A stretch of 64,000 nucleotides of DNA from Candidatus Latescibacterota bacterium. GTDB taxonomy: Bacteria; JAAXHH01. The DNA lies in the NCBI GenBank assembly GCA_022821085.1, contig JAJEEG010000006.1, positions 625,330-689,329 of the forward strand. Reading direction: 5' to 3'. Shown here in pieces: positions 1-7,574 of this stretch. The number at the start of each line of letters is the position of its first letter. Positions within the stretch are counted from its first letter, which is position 1. The notes beneath the pieces were generated by a model that made no database searches, was not told where the DNA came from, and was given only the letters and a program-made list of their open reading frames with translations. Made by a program: the position numbers and the translations under genes.

Positions 1-208
1 GGCAGCACCGGAGGCATGGCAACCCTGCCGGCGCACCGGCGTAAAGTAACCGGCGCACGCGCCGTATGCAAGGGCTAAGGCGCCACGCGGCGCGGCGTCG
101 ACAGCCGAATTCAATTGACGTAATCCGGTCCCGAATGTACACTCCTCCGCCGTACTCGGCCTGTCGGCCACGTGGTATTCCTGGCCGCCGGCCCACGCGA
201 TTCCCAAG

Positions 209-278
209 CATATCCAGGCATGACCACGCAAGTCCAGGCATGACCACGCATATCCAAGCATATCCAAGCATGACCGGA
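209..278. repeat. 20-bp tandem repeat upstream of the SDR gene
   Basis: About three and a half copies of a 20-bp unit beginning CATATCCAGGCATGACC run head to tail: 209-228, 229-248, a half unit at 249-258, and 259-278. The last copy runs into the GGAGG ribosome-binding site (276-280) of the following gene, so the repeat forms the leader of that gene. No regulator or mobile element is recognisable here. Confidence 0.75.
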
Positions 279-285
279 GGAATCA

Positions 286-1053
286 ATGCCCGATACATCC
301 CTGTTTTCCCTGGAAGGCAAAACCATGATCGTCACCGGTGCGAGCAAGGGCATCGGCAAGGCCGTTGCGCTGGGGGCCGCCCGCGCGGGCGCCGACCTCG
401 CGATCGGCAGCCGCACCCGGGCCGACCTGGAGCCGGTGGCTTCCGAGATCCAGTCGATGGGCCGCGGCTGCGCCGTTCATACGGTGGACGTGGGCAAGGT
501 GGACTCGATCCGCGCATTCGTGGACCAGGTGCTCGCGGACGCGGGCGACATCGACATCCTGGTCAACAACGCCGGATGCAACCGGATCATGCCGGTACTC
601 GAAGTCACCGAGGAAGTGTACGACGAGATCATCGACGTGAACCTGAAGAGCGTCTTCTTCCTCAGCCAGGCCCTCGCCGCGCACATGATCGAACGGGGCC
701 GGGGCGGGCGCATCATCAACGTATCTTCCCAGGTGGGCGTCGTCGGCGGTCCGCTGCGGGCGGCCTACACGGCGGCCAAGGGCGGCGTATGCACGCTGAC
801 CAAGTCCATGGCCGCCGAATGGGCGGAGCACGGCATCACCGTAAACGCCGTGGCGCCGACCATGACGCGAACCCCCATGGTGGAGAAGGCGATGGAGAAC
901 CCGGGGTTCCGGGCCAATATCAAGAAGATCCTGCTGGGGCGGCTGGCCGAACCGGACGAGATCGCCAGTTCGATCATCTACCTCGCGTCCGACGCGAGCG
1001 CCATGGTAACCGGACACACCATGCTCGTGGACGGCGGCTACACGGCCGTGTGA
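286..1053 (+). CDS. SDR-family NAD(P)-dependent oxidoreductase
   Basis: Classical short-chain dehydrogenase/reductase of 255 residues, the usual length. The cofactor motif TGASKGIG is at residues 17-24, NNAG at 94-97, the structural Asn at 119, and the catalytic Ser148, Tyr161 and Lys165 (YTAAK) are all present. The C-terminal DGGYTAV tail is typical of the FabG/gluconate dehydrogenase group. The start is set by GGAGG five bases before the ATG. It stands alone and converges on mltG. The family reduces or oxidises alcohol/ketone groups; the substrate cannot be told from sequence. It could act in sugar-acid or fatty-acyl metabolism. Confidence 0.9.
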   Translation: MPDTSLFSLEGKTMIVTGASKGIGKAVALGAARAGADLAIGSRTRADLEPVASEIQSMGRGCAVHTVDVGKVDSIRAFVDQVLADAGDIDILVNNAGCNRIMPVLEVTEEVYDEIIDVNLKSVFFLSQALAAHMIERGRGGRIINVSSQVGVVGGPLRAAYTAAKGGVCTLTKSMAAEWAEHGITVNAVAPTMTRTPMVEKAMENPGFRANIKKILLGRLAEPDEIASSIIYLASDASAMVTGHTMLVDGGYTAV

Positions 1054-1135
1054 CGGCAGGCGGCATCACGTTCGCCGGGGGATGTACCGTCCAACGCGCT
1101 GCCGGGTAGGGCCTGTTCGTCCCCGATTCAACCGA

Positions 1136-2146
1136 TTACCGGGTATTGCGCAGGCGTCTGACCTGGGCCCGTGCCCGATTGTGCTCGCGGTTGGTAACGG
1201 AAAAGATGTGTCTGCCGTCTCCCCGGCCTACGAAGAAGAGATAGTCCACGTCCTTCGGATAGAGCGCGGCGTGAATGGACGCCTCGCCGGGGCTGCAGAT
1301 CGGTCCCGGCGGCAACCCGGCGTGGACGTACGTGTTGTAGGGCGACGGGTGGGAGAGGTGTTTCTCGTAGAGCCTCATGTTCGGCCTGCCGATCCCGTAC
1401 TGGACCGTGGGATCCGCCTCCAGGCGCATGCCCCTTTGCAGCCTGTTGTGAAATACCCCCGAGATGATGTCCCTTTCGTCGTCCACCATCGCTTCCTGCT
1501 CGATGATGGAAGCTAGGGTAACGATCTCGTGTACGCTGTACCCCAGTGCTTCCGCCCTTTCCCGGTACTCGTCCGTAATGGTTACCAGGTGTCGCGACGT
1601 CATCTGCTTGAGGATGTCATCGACCGTCATGTCCGGGTACATGTTGTAGGTCGCCGGGTACAGGTATCCTTCCAGGGTCGGCGCCTCGATCCCCAGTGAT
1701 TGCACTTTCTCCGGATCGGCGGACCGTTGTACGAACGCAGTGGTATCGATGCCTATCCTCGCCTGCAGGACCCGCGCTGTCTCGGGGATGGTCAGGCCCT
1801 CCGGGACGGTGACGCGATTGACCGCGATCCTGCCCTCGGTGAACATGCTCAGGATCTGGCCGGCGTCCATGTAGGACTCGATTTCGTAACGTCCCGCGTT
1901 TATGCCGTGCCCCACCCCCCGGTACCGCGCCAGCAGTTCGAACAGGATCGCATGACGTACCACGCCCCGGTCTTCCAGGTCCCCGGCGACGTCGGACAGG
2001 GTCATGCCGGGTTCGACGGTGTACTGGATGACGGTGTCGCGCTCGACCGCGAGGTTGGAGAACTGGTAGGCCGCGACCAGCACGACCGTTCCGGCCAGCA
2101 CGACGAGGACGATGGCGGCGGCAAGCAGCTTTTTCATGGGCTTCAC
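1136..2146 (-). CDS. mltG: Endolytic murein transglycosylase MltG (YceG-like)
   Basis: Cleaves nascent glycan strands at the inner membrane and so ends peptidoglycan polymerisation. 336 residues, normal for MltG. One N-terminal membrane helix (about residues 6-28) anchors it, followed by a LysM-like stretch and the YceG domain. Family motifs EGYLYPATY, ASIIEQEA with the presumed catalytic Glu216, LEADPTVQYG and GLPPGPICSPG are visible. The start codon overlaps the ruvX stop by four bases, with GGAG upstream, so translation is probably coupled. Last gene of the leftward cluster. Confidence 0.95.
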   Translation of the reverse strand: MKPMKKLLAAAIVLVVLAGTVVLVAAYQFSNLAVERDTVIQYTVEPGMTLSDVAGDLEDRGVVRHAILFELLARYRGVGHGINAGRYEIESYMDAGQILSMFTEGRIAVNRVTVPEGLTIPETARVLQARIGIDTTAFVQRSADPEKVQSLGIEAPTLEGYLYPATYNMYPDMTVDDILKQMTSRHLVTITDEYRERAEALGYSVHEIVTLASIIEQEAMVDDERDIISGVFHNRLQRGMRLEADPTVQYGIGRPNMRLYEKHLSHPSPYNTYVHAGLPPGPICSPGEASIHAALYPKDVDYLFFVGRGDGRHIFSVTNREHNRARAQVRRLRNTR

Positions 2147-2781
2147 TCCGGTTCCTTTACCGTTCCCCTGCGGAAATCCAGGTAGTTCTGCAGCAGCAAC
2201 GTGGCGGCGATCCGGTCCAGGCCGCCCTTGCCTTCCCGGGTCGCTCCGCCCATTTCATGCATGGCCCGGCGGGCCGAAACGCTGGTCAACCGCTCGTCCC
2301 ACGTACGTACATCGCAGGACACTTTTTTACGCAGCCGGTCCGCCAACTCCTCGACCTTCCCGGCCATTTCGCCCGCGGTCCCGTCCATGTTGACCGGCAG
2401 TCCCAGGATGATCTCCCGGACTCGCTGCTCCTCGACGATGTCCACGATGGATGCGAGGGTTTCGCCCGTGCCTGCCGTATGCATCGTCTCCAGCCCCTGG
2501 GCGATCAGGCCGGTCGGATCGCTCAGAGCGAGCCCGACGCGTCTTTCACCATAATCCACGGCGAGTACCCGCCCCGCCAGAGATTTCCCCGTTCCGGTTT
2601 CCGCGCCAGCGCCGGCGTGCCCGTGATCACCGGCCATGCCATCGGTCAACATGCCATCGGCCATCATGCCTTCACCGGCCAGGCCATCGGCGCCATGCGC
2701 CCGGGATCCAGCGTGCCGTCCGCGCTTCGTCTTCTGAAGTCGCGGCGTCGCGGCGCTGTTGGGTCTGTTTTTTCTGGGCAT
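2143..2781 (-). CDS. ruvX: RuvX/YqgF-family Holliday-junction resolvase-like protein with extended N-terminus
   Basis: RNase H-fold nuclease family linked to pre-16S rRNA 5' processing and recombination. The core begins near residue 70 with RVLAVDYGERRVGLALSD (first catalytic Asp), then ILGLPVNMDGT, a TWDERLTS acidic motif and DRIAATLLLQ with the last Asp. Typical members have about 140 residues; this one has 212, because about 68 extra N-terminal residues include a Gly/Met/Asp pentapeptide repeat. The extension looks real: its ATG is preceded by GAGAGG at good spacing. Directly downstream of the TauD-like gene (9-base gap) and overlapping mltG. Confidence 0.92.
   Translation of the reverse strand: MPRKNRPNSAATPRLQKTKRGRHAGSRAHGADGLAGEGMMADGMLTDGMAGDHGHAGAGAETGTGKSLAGRVLAVDYGERRVGLALSDPTGLIAQGLETMHTAGTGETLASIVDIVEEQRVREIILGLPVNMDGTAGEMAGKVEELADRLRKKVSCDVRTWDERLTSVSARRAMHEMGGATREGKGGLDRIAATLLLQNYLDFRRGTVKEPE
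2626..2700 (-). repeat. In-frame 15-bp repeat in the ruvX N-terminal extension
   Basis: Five successive 15-bp units (2626, 2641, 2656, 2671, 2686) resembling ATCGGCCATCATGCC. Read on the minus strand they encode degenerate GMMAD/GMLTD/GMAGD pentapeptides. The unit is a multiple of three, so copy-number change would keep the frame. Confidence 0.7.
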
Positions 2782-2790
2782 GTCGACCTC

Positions 2791-3678
2791 TCAGTGCCTG
2801 GCCGCCCGCTCACGCTCGATCATCGGTGGCAGCCCGGTTACGCTGATGCGCCAGAGCAGGCGGCTGTCACGGGGACCGGCGGCCGGTTGCAGCACGGTGG
2901 CCTTGTGCAGGGTCGAAAAGGTGTCCCACGCTCCCGCGTCGCCCACCTTGAAGTCGTACTCGGTCACGTATTCCGGCTTGATGGCGTGGGCGGCCAGTTC
3001 ATCCAGCAGGTCGAAGGCCTCGTCGTCCGGCATGCCGACGATGCCGAAGGAACTGCCGCAGACGCCGTAGAGCGCTTTGCGGCCGGTGACCGGGTGGCGC
3101 TTGACCAGGGGATGGTAGACGTCTTCGACCCGGTCCTTCTGGTCCAGCGTCAGTTTTTCCGCCGAGGTCGAGGACTCCTCGTTCATGTCCGCCCGGTTGC
3201 CGTAGTGATGCAGGACGGACAAGTCGTCGATGGTGTCTTTCATCTTCACCGGCAGATCGTCGTAGGCGGTCATCTGGTCGGCGAAGTAGGTCGGACAGCC
3301 CCCCTCGGGCCACTGCCGGCCGTAAACGACCGTGGAACTGTTGGGCGGGTCCTGATAGGCCACGTCCGTGTGCCAGAAAGCAGCTCCTTCGTAAACGCCG
3401 ATCGGCCGCCCGCCTTCGAAAACGTTGGAGAGATTGAGGATGGCCGGGTGGTTTTCGTGGCGCAGGTGATCCAGGAAATGCGGCTTCTGCGCGCCGAACT
3501 CCTTTGTGAAGGCGTCGTAGCGGTCGAAGGTCATTTCCTGGTCGGGGATCACGATCAGGCCATGTGCATGAAACACCCTCAGGATTTCCCGCATGACGTC
3601 CGGTTCCAGCGGTTCCGAAAGATCGACGCCGGATATCTCCATGCCGAATCCGGGCAGGGGTCTCGTGGAAATCCGCAT
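2791..3678 (-). CDS. TauD/TfdA-family Fe(II)/2-oxoglutarate dioxygenase
   Basis: 295 residues, the usual length. The iron-binding triad is visible: HTD (His103, Asp105) within AAFWHTDVAYQDPP and His258 in TLHKAT; Arg277 in the LLWRISVTG segment would bind 2-oxoglutarate. Such enzymes hydroxylate or cleave small substrates (taurine, alkyl sulfates, chlorophenoxyacids, carnitine precursors); the substrate is unknown here. An in-frame ATG lies further upstream at 3846 but would run into the previous gene. The ATG at 3678 has GGGAGGTGA in front of it and starts at the conserved N-terminus. Confidence 0.88.
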   Translation of the reverse strand: MRISTRPLPGFGMEISGVDLSEPLEPDVMREILRVFHAHGLIVIPDQEMTFDRYDAFTKEFGAQKPHFLDHLRHENHPAILNLSNVFEGGRPIGVYEGAAFWHTDVAYQDPPNSSTVVYGRQWPEGGCPTYFADQMTAYDDLPVKMKDTIDDLSVLHHYGNRADMNEESSTSAEKLTLDQKDRVEDVYHPLVKRHPVTGRKALYGVCGSSFGIVGMPDDEAFDLLDELAAHAIKPEYVTEYDFKVGDAGAWDTFSTLHKATVLQPAAGPRDSRLLWRISVTGLPPMIERERAARH

Positions 3679-3743
3679 GTCGGTCACCTCCCGTTCGCCG
3701 TGGCGCCGCGCCCGCGGCGTCGTCCCCGTGGCGCCATCTCCAA

Positions 3744-4763
3744 TCAGCCGTCCTGGGCCGGCGCGCCGTAGGGACTGTCTCGAAACACGGCCTTCAGGTC
3801 CCGCGCCCATCCCGATTCGGGCAGAAAGCGCGCACAGTCGTTCCAACCCGATTCAAACGCCGCGCGGAACAGCGGTTCCGCCGATGACCGCGGCCACGCG
3901 CCGATCAGACGGAATAGCGCGGGTGAATAAGCGCCGGGCCCGTCCTTACCATCCTGCGCAGGCGGGCCGCCCTTTGCAGCCGACTCCGGCCGGATCATGA
4001 CGTACACGGCCGCCGAGTAAAGCCGGTCGCCGTACCGCGCCAGCAGCTTGTCTACAGGGGTCTCGCCATCCGGTACGGGTTCGTCCTCCGTCAGGAAAAG
4101 CAACTGCAACAGGGGCACCATGGCCTCGTCGGGCAGCTCCTCTGCCGGGCATTCCAGCAGGGAGACATAGGCCGTGTCCCGGGTGTATTCCGCGCCCAGG
4201 CTGCCCAGGTGGCCGTACCGATCGCCAACCGCCGGCGGCGTCCCGCAGGCGACGGGCGCCAGGATACGCTCCGGTGGGAGTACCGTTTCCCCGTCCGACG
4301 GGAAGACCTCCCGATAGGCCGCAAGGGTAAGCCGCTTGACCTCGTACGCGTACATATCGGGATGGACGTCCTGCACACGGTCCGCGGCGAACAGCAGCCA
4401 TCCAGGGGCGTGCAGGGCCTCGTCCCGGTAGAGCAAGACACGGATAGGCTCGGATGCCTCGTCGGCCAGGGCGCGCAACTCGGCGGAATCGAGAGGAAGG
4501 TTCCCGACGGTCCGGTGCGCCACGTCGAACAGTACCGCCACCTTCTTCAGATCATTCTCGTCTTCGAGCCTCAACGACGATTTCAGGGTGTTTTCGGCGG
4601 CTTTGCCGAGCCTGCCCAGCGGTTCGACCACCGCCCAGGTGCCCTTTATTTCGGACTGTCCCCGGCCGATCCAGCCGCCCCTGTTGAACCAGTTCGCAAT
4701 CGATCGGACGAGCAGGATCGCGACCACGACGAAGAGGGCGACAATGAGAAGGCGTTGGAACAT
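3744..4763 (-). CDS. Membrane-anchored protein of unknown function
   Basis: 339 residues. Residues 4-20 are a strong hydrophobic helix (LLIVALFVVVAILLVRS), followed by a soluble, acidic, Leu/Ala-rich domain, so probably a bitopic inner-membrane protein with the bulk on one side. No catalytic motif or known family is recognised. It lies six bases downstream of the M20 peptidase stop and upstream of the dioxygenase, so it is probably co-transcribed with both. No clear ribosome-binding site precedes the ATG. Confidence 0.75.
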   Translation of the reverse strand: MFQRLLIVALFVVVAILLVRSIANWFNRGGWIGRGQSEIKGTWAVVEPLGRLGKAAENTLKSSLRLEDENDLKKVAVLFDVAHRTVGNLPLDSAELRALADEASEPIRVLLYRDEALHAPGWLLFAADRVQDVHPDMYAYEVKRLTLAAYREVFPSDGETVLPPERILAPVACGTPPAVGDRYGHLGSLGAEYTRDTAYVSLLECPAEELPDEAMVPLLQLLFLTEDEPVPDGETPVDKLLARYGDRLYSAAVYVMIRPESAAKGGPPAQDGKDGPGAYSPALFRLIGAWPRSSAEPLFRAAFESGWNDCARFLPESGWARDLKAVFRDSPYGAPAQDG

Positions 4764-4769
4764 GATGGG

Positions 4770-6032
4770 CTAACGCGCGACTCCCAGCATGTCGATCACG
4801 ATGCCGCAATAGGCCCGCGCGACACGGAGGGTGGATTCGATATGGACGAATTCGTTGGCCTGGCAGGTGTTTCCCCCTTCGGGCCCATACACCAGCGTCG
4901 GGATGCCCCCGGTCACGGCAAAGTGATTCGTGTCGGCCACGCTCCGGGCCAGGGCGTATCGTACCGGTCGGCCGAGTTGCTCTTCGACCCGCTTCCGGGT
5001 GGCCTGGACAAACTTCGACCCGGGATCCACGATGTACGGCGCCGGCGCGGGCGTGGGCCGGTCGTCCCACGTGACGCGCCACTCGGACGCGATCGACAGG
5101 GACCGGATCAGCGCCTCGATGTCCTTCGCGGCCTCGTCGATCGACTGGCCGGGCAGTATGTGCCGATCGAGGACGACCTGTGCGCGTTCCGGCACGAGGA
5201 TGATGTTTCTCCCCCCGCTGATTTCGATGACGCAGATCGTTCCGCCGAGGTCGTACTCCTCGTTCCAGCCCAGTTCGATCCGGTCCAGGGCCGTGATAAT
5301 CTTCGCGGCGTCTTGTACGGCGTTGACGCCCTCTCCCGTGTACGCGGCGTGGGCCGTCCTGCCCGCCAGGTCGATCTTGATCACGTGACGGCCCCGCGAA
5401 CCGATGCGCAGGCGTCCCGGAGGCGTGGGTTCGGGTATGAGGCAGCCCTCGCACCCCTCGAGCAGCCCACTGTCGATCAGGGCATGGGCGCCTCGCGACC
5501 AGTTCTCCTCGTCGGTCGTGGCGGAGACGATCAGGTCGCCGGCCAGCTCCGCCCCGGACCGGACAATGGCCTCCACCGCAGAGAGCACGGCCGCCGCCCC
5601 GGCCTTCATGTCGTGCGCGCCGAGCCCGTACATGCATCCATCTTTGACCACGGGCGACCACGGGTCCGTTTCCCAGCCATCGCACGCGTCGAAGGTGTCC
5701 TGGTGGAAATTGAGCATGAACGCGCGACCGTTCCCCCGGCCGTTTCCGTGGTCGTTCCGACTGGTGCCGTTCCCGTTCCCGCGGCCGGGAATCCGCACCG
5801 CCAGGGTGTCGCCCGAATCCTCCACAGGAATCCGGTGAATTCCAGCCAGGCCGATCTCGCCGAAATACCCATGGAGCATGTCGCCCAGCGCCCGTTCGTT
5901 TCCCGTGACGGACGGAATGGCGACCAGCCCTTCGATCAGCTCGGTGACGCGCCCGCGTGTGATGGACGATGTGATGGCTTCCAGGGTCATGTGCCCGGCC
6001 GTTTCGGTGTGTGCTCCGAAGCCCCTGTTCAC
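4770..6032 (-). CDS. M20-family metallopeptidase (ArgE/DapE/CPG2 type)
   Basis: Predicted di-zinc amidohydrolase acting on N-acyl amino acids or small peptides. Metal-site motifs: NFHQDTFD (His110, Asp112), GLGAHDMKAG (Asp141), the catalytic and ligand Glu pair in TTDEENW (175-176), and a late His in NEFVHIES. A Gly/Asn-rich low-complexity stretch (about residues 83-104) interrupts the N-terminal part of the catalytic domain. I chose the GTG at 6032 because GGAGG sits four bases before it; an ATG at 5990 lacks such a site. First gene of the leftward cluster ending in mltG, divergent from lpdA. Confidence 0.85.
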   Translation of the reverse strand: MNRGFGAHTETAGHMTLEAITSSITRGRVTELIEGLVAIPSVTGNERALGDMLHGYFGEIGLAGIHRIPVEDSGDTLAVRIPGRGNGNGTSRNDHGNGRGNGRAFMLNFHQDTFDACDGWETDPWSPVVKDGCMYGLGAHDMKAGAAAVLSAVEAIVRSGAELAGDLIVSATTDEENWSRGAHALIDSGLLEGCEGCLIPEPTPPGRLRIGSRGRHVIKIDLAGRTAHAAYTGEGVNAVQDAAKIITALDRIELGWNEEYDLGGTICVIEISGGRNIILVPERAQVVLDRHILPGQSIDEAAKDIEALIRSLSIASEWRVTWDDRPTPAPAPYIVDPGSKFVQATRKRVEEQLGRPVRYALARSVADTNHFAVTGGIPTLVYGPEGGNTCQANEFVHIESTLRVARAYCGIVIDMLGVAR

Positions 6033-6090
6033 CGGGCCTCCGCTCTTTTTAATGATACAACGTAAAGCCCTGGCAGACAAGAGAATTATC

Positions 6091-6119
6091 TTGACATACA
6101 GGGCCGTGCGCCTTAGTTA
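6091..6119 (+). promoter_or_regulatory. Sigma-70-like promoter for lpdA
   Basis: TTGACA at 6091-6096, a 17-base spacer, and TAGTTA at 6114-6119 (an overlapping TTATAC follows). It lies about 50 bases before the lpdA start, in the spacer between divergent genes. Predicted from consensus only. Confidence 0.5.
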
Positions 6120-6169
6120 TACCAGCGCTTCAGGGACCGTTGGAATTCATTCATTTTCCGGAGTCAGAC

Positions 6170-7564
6170 ATGGCATCAGAGATCTACGACGTGGCAGTGG
6201 TCGGCGGCGGGCCCGGGGGGTACGTTTCGGCGATCCGCGCGGCCCAATTGGGCTTGAAATCGGTGGTGATCGAGAAGGACAAACCCGGCGGCGTGTGCCT
6301 GAACTGGGGGTGCATTCCCACCAAGGCGCTGCTGAAGAACGCCGAGCTCGTGTTGACCCTGCGCCACGCTGAAGACTACGGCATTTCCTGCGACAACCTG
6401 CGGTTCGACATGGGCAAGGCCGTGCAGCGTAGCCGCAAGGCCGCCGACACCCTGGCCGGCGGAATCAAGTTTCTCCTCAAGAAGAACAAGGTGGATCTCG
6501 TCAGCGGCCACGGCCGCCTGGTTTCGGCCACGTCCATCGATGTGACGAACGGCAAGGGTAAAACGCAGACGGTAAACGCCCGTTCGATTATCCTGGCAAC
6601 GGGTTCGCGCTCCAAGGCGATCCCGGCCGTTCCGGTGGACGGAGAGCGGATCATCACAAGTACCGAGGCCATGCTGATCGAAGAGCCGCCCGGGTCGATG
6701 ACCATCATCGGCGGCGGTGCGATCGGCGTGGAATTCGCCTACTACTACGCGGCCTACGGTACCGAGGTCACCATCGTCGAGATGCTGTCTCACCTGCTGC
6801 CTGTCGAAGACGAGGAGATCAGCGAAACACTGGAAAAGAGTTTCGCGAAACTGGGTATCGGGATCAAGACCGGGGCGCGTGTCGAATCGGCCGAATCGGG
6901 TTCGGACGGCACCTCGGTAACCGTATCCGTCGACGGGAAAGAAGAGACGCTGAACGCCGACGTCACGCTCCTGGCCATCGGACGGGACGCGAATATCGAG
7001 GATATCGGTCTGGAAGCACTCGGCGTCGAGACCGACCGGGGCTTCATCCAGGTGGATGACGAGTGCCGGACGACGGTATCCGGCGTGTACGCCATCGGCG
7101 ACGTGACGGGCCCGCCCCTCCTCGCCCACAAGGCGTCCGCGGAAGGGATCAACCTGGTAGAGCGGCTCGCGGGCCATCCATCGGCGCCCATCGATCGCGA
7201 GAACATCCCCGCGTGCACCTATTGCCAGCCCCAGGTCGCCAGCGTCGGCCTGACCGAGGCGCAGGCCGCCGCCGAACGCGAAATCCAGGTATTCAGAATG
7301 CCCTATCGCTCCAGCGGCAAGGCCGTGGCCGCCGGCCAGACGGACGGCATGGTCAAGCTGATCGCGGACGCGAAGTACGGCGAAATCCTCGGCGCGCACA
7401 TCATCGGGGCCGACGCCACGGAACTGATCGCGGAGATCTGCACCGCGCGCACGCTGGAATCCACCACCCGGGAACTCCACAAGACCATTCACGCCCACCC
7501 CACATTGTCGGAACTGGTCATGGAAGCCGCCGCCGGGCTGGAAGGCGCGGCGATCCACATCTAG
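6170..7564 (+). CDS. lpdA: Dihydrolipoyl dehydrogenase (E3)
   Basis: FAD-dependent E3 that reoxidises dihydrolipoamide on 2-oxoacid dehydrogenases and on glycine-cleavage H protein. 464 residues, full length. GGGPGG FAD motif at 12-17, redox-active disulfide Cys43/Cys48 in CLNWGCIPTK, NAD-binding IIGGGAIGVEF, AIGDVTG FAD motif, and the C-terminal HAHPTLSE with the active-site His-Glu pair. The ATG at 6170 is preceded by CCGGAG; an upstream in-frame ATG (6140) lacks a site. Its likely partners in this window are GcvH and GcvPA/PB about 45 kb away; no E1 or E2 gene is present. Confidence 0.95.
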   Translation: MASEIYDVAVVGGGPGGYVSAIRAAQLGLKSVVIEKDKPGGVCLNWGCIPTKALLKNAELVLTLRHAEDYGISCDNLRFDMGKAVQRSRKAADTLAGGIKFLLKKNKVDLVSGHGRLVSATSIDVTNGKGKTQTVNARSIILATGSRSKAIPAVPVDGERIITSTEAMLIEEPPGSMTIIGGGAIGVEFAYYYAAYGTEVTIVEMLSHLLPVEDEEISETLEKSFAKLGIGIKTGARVESAESGSDGTSVTVSVDGKEETLNADVTLLAIGRDANIEDIGLEALGVETDRGFIQVDDECRTTVSGVYAIGDVTGPPLLAHKASAEGINLVERLAGHPSAPIDRENIPACTYCQPQVASVGLTEAQAAAEREIQVFRMPYRSSGKAVAAGQTDGMVKLIADAKYGEILGAHIIGADATELIAEICTARTLESTTRELHKTIHAHPTLSELVMEAAAGLEGAAIHI

Positions 7565-7574
7565 GGCTGCCCGC

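Noticed and set aside
66..1109. 347-codon frame covering the SDR gene in another frame
   Set aside because: Arg/Gly/Pro-rich translation typical of a shadow frame in GC-rich DNA; the SDR frame has all catalytic motifs.
2257..3771. 504-codon rightward frame opposite ruvX and the dioxygenase
   Set aside because: Antisense shadow of two well-supported genes.
4209..6065. 618-codon rightward frame opposite the M20 peptidase
   Set aside because: Antisense shadow; composition rich in Arg, Gly and Asp with no domain, while the leftward genes have complete motifs.
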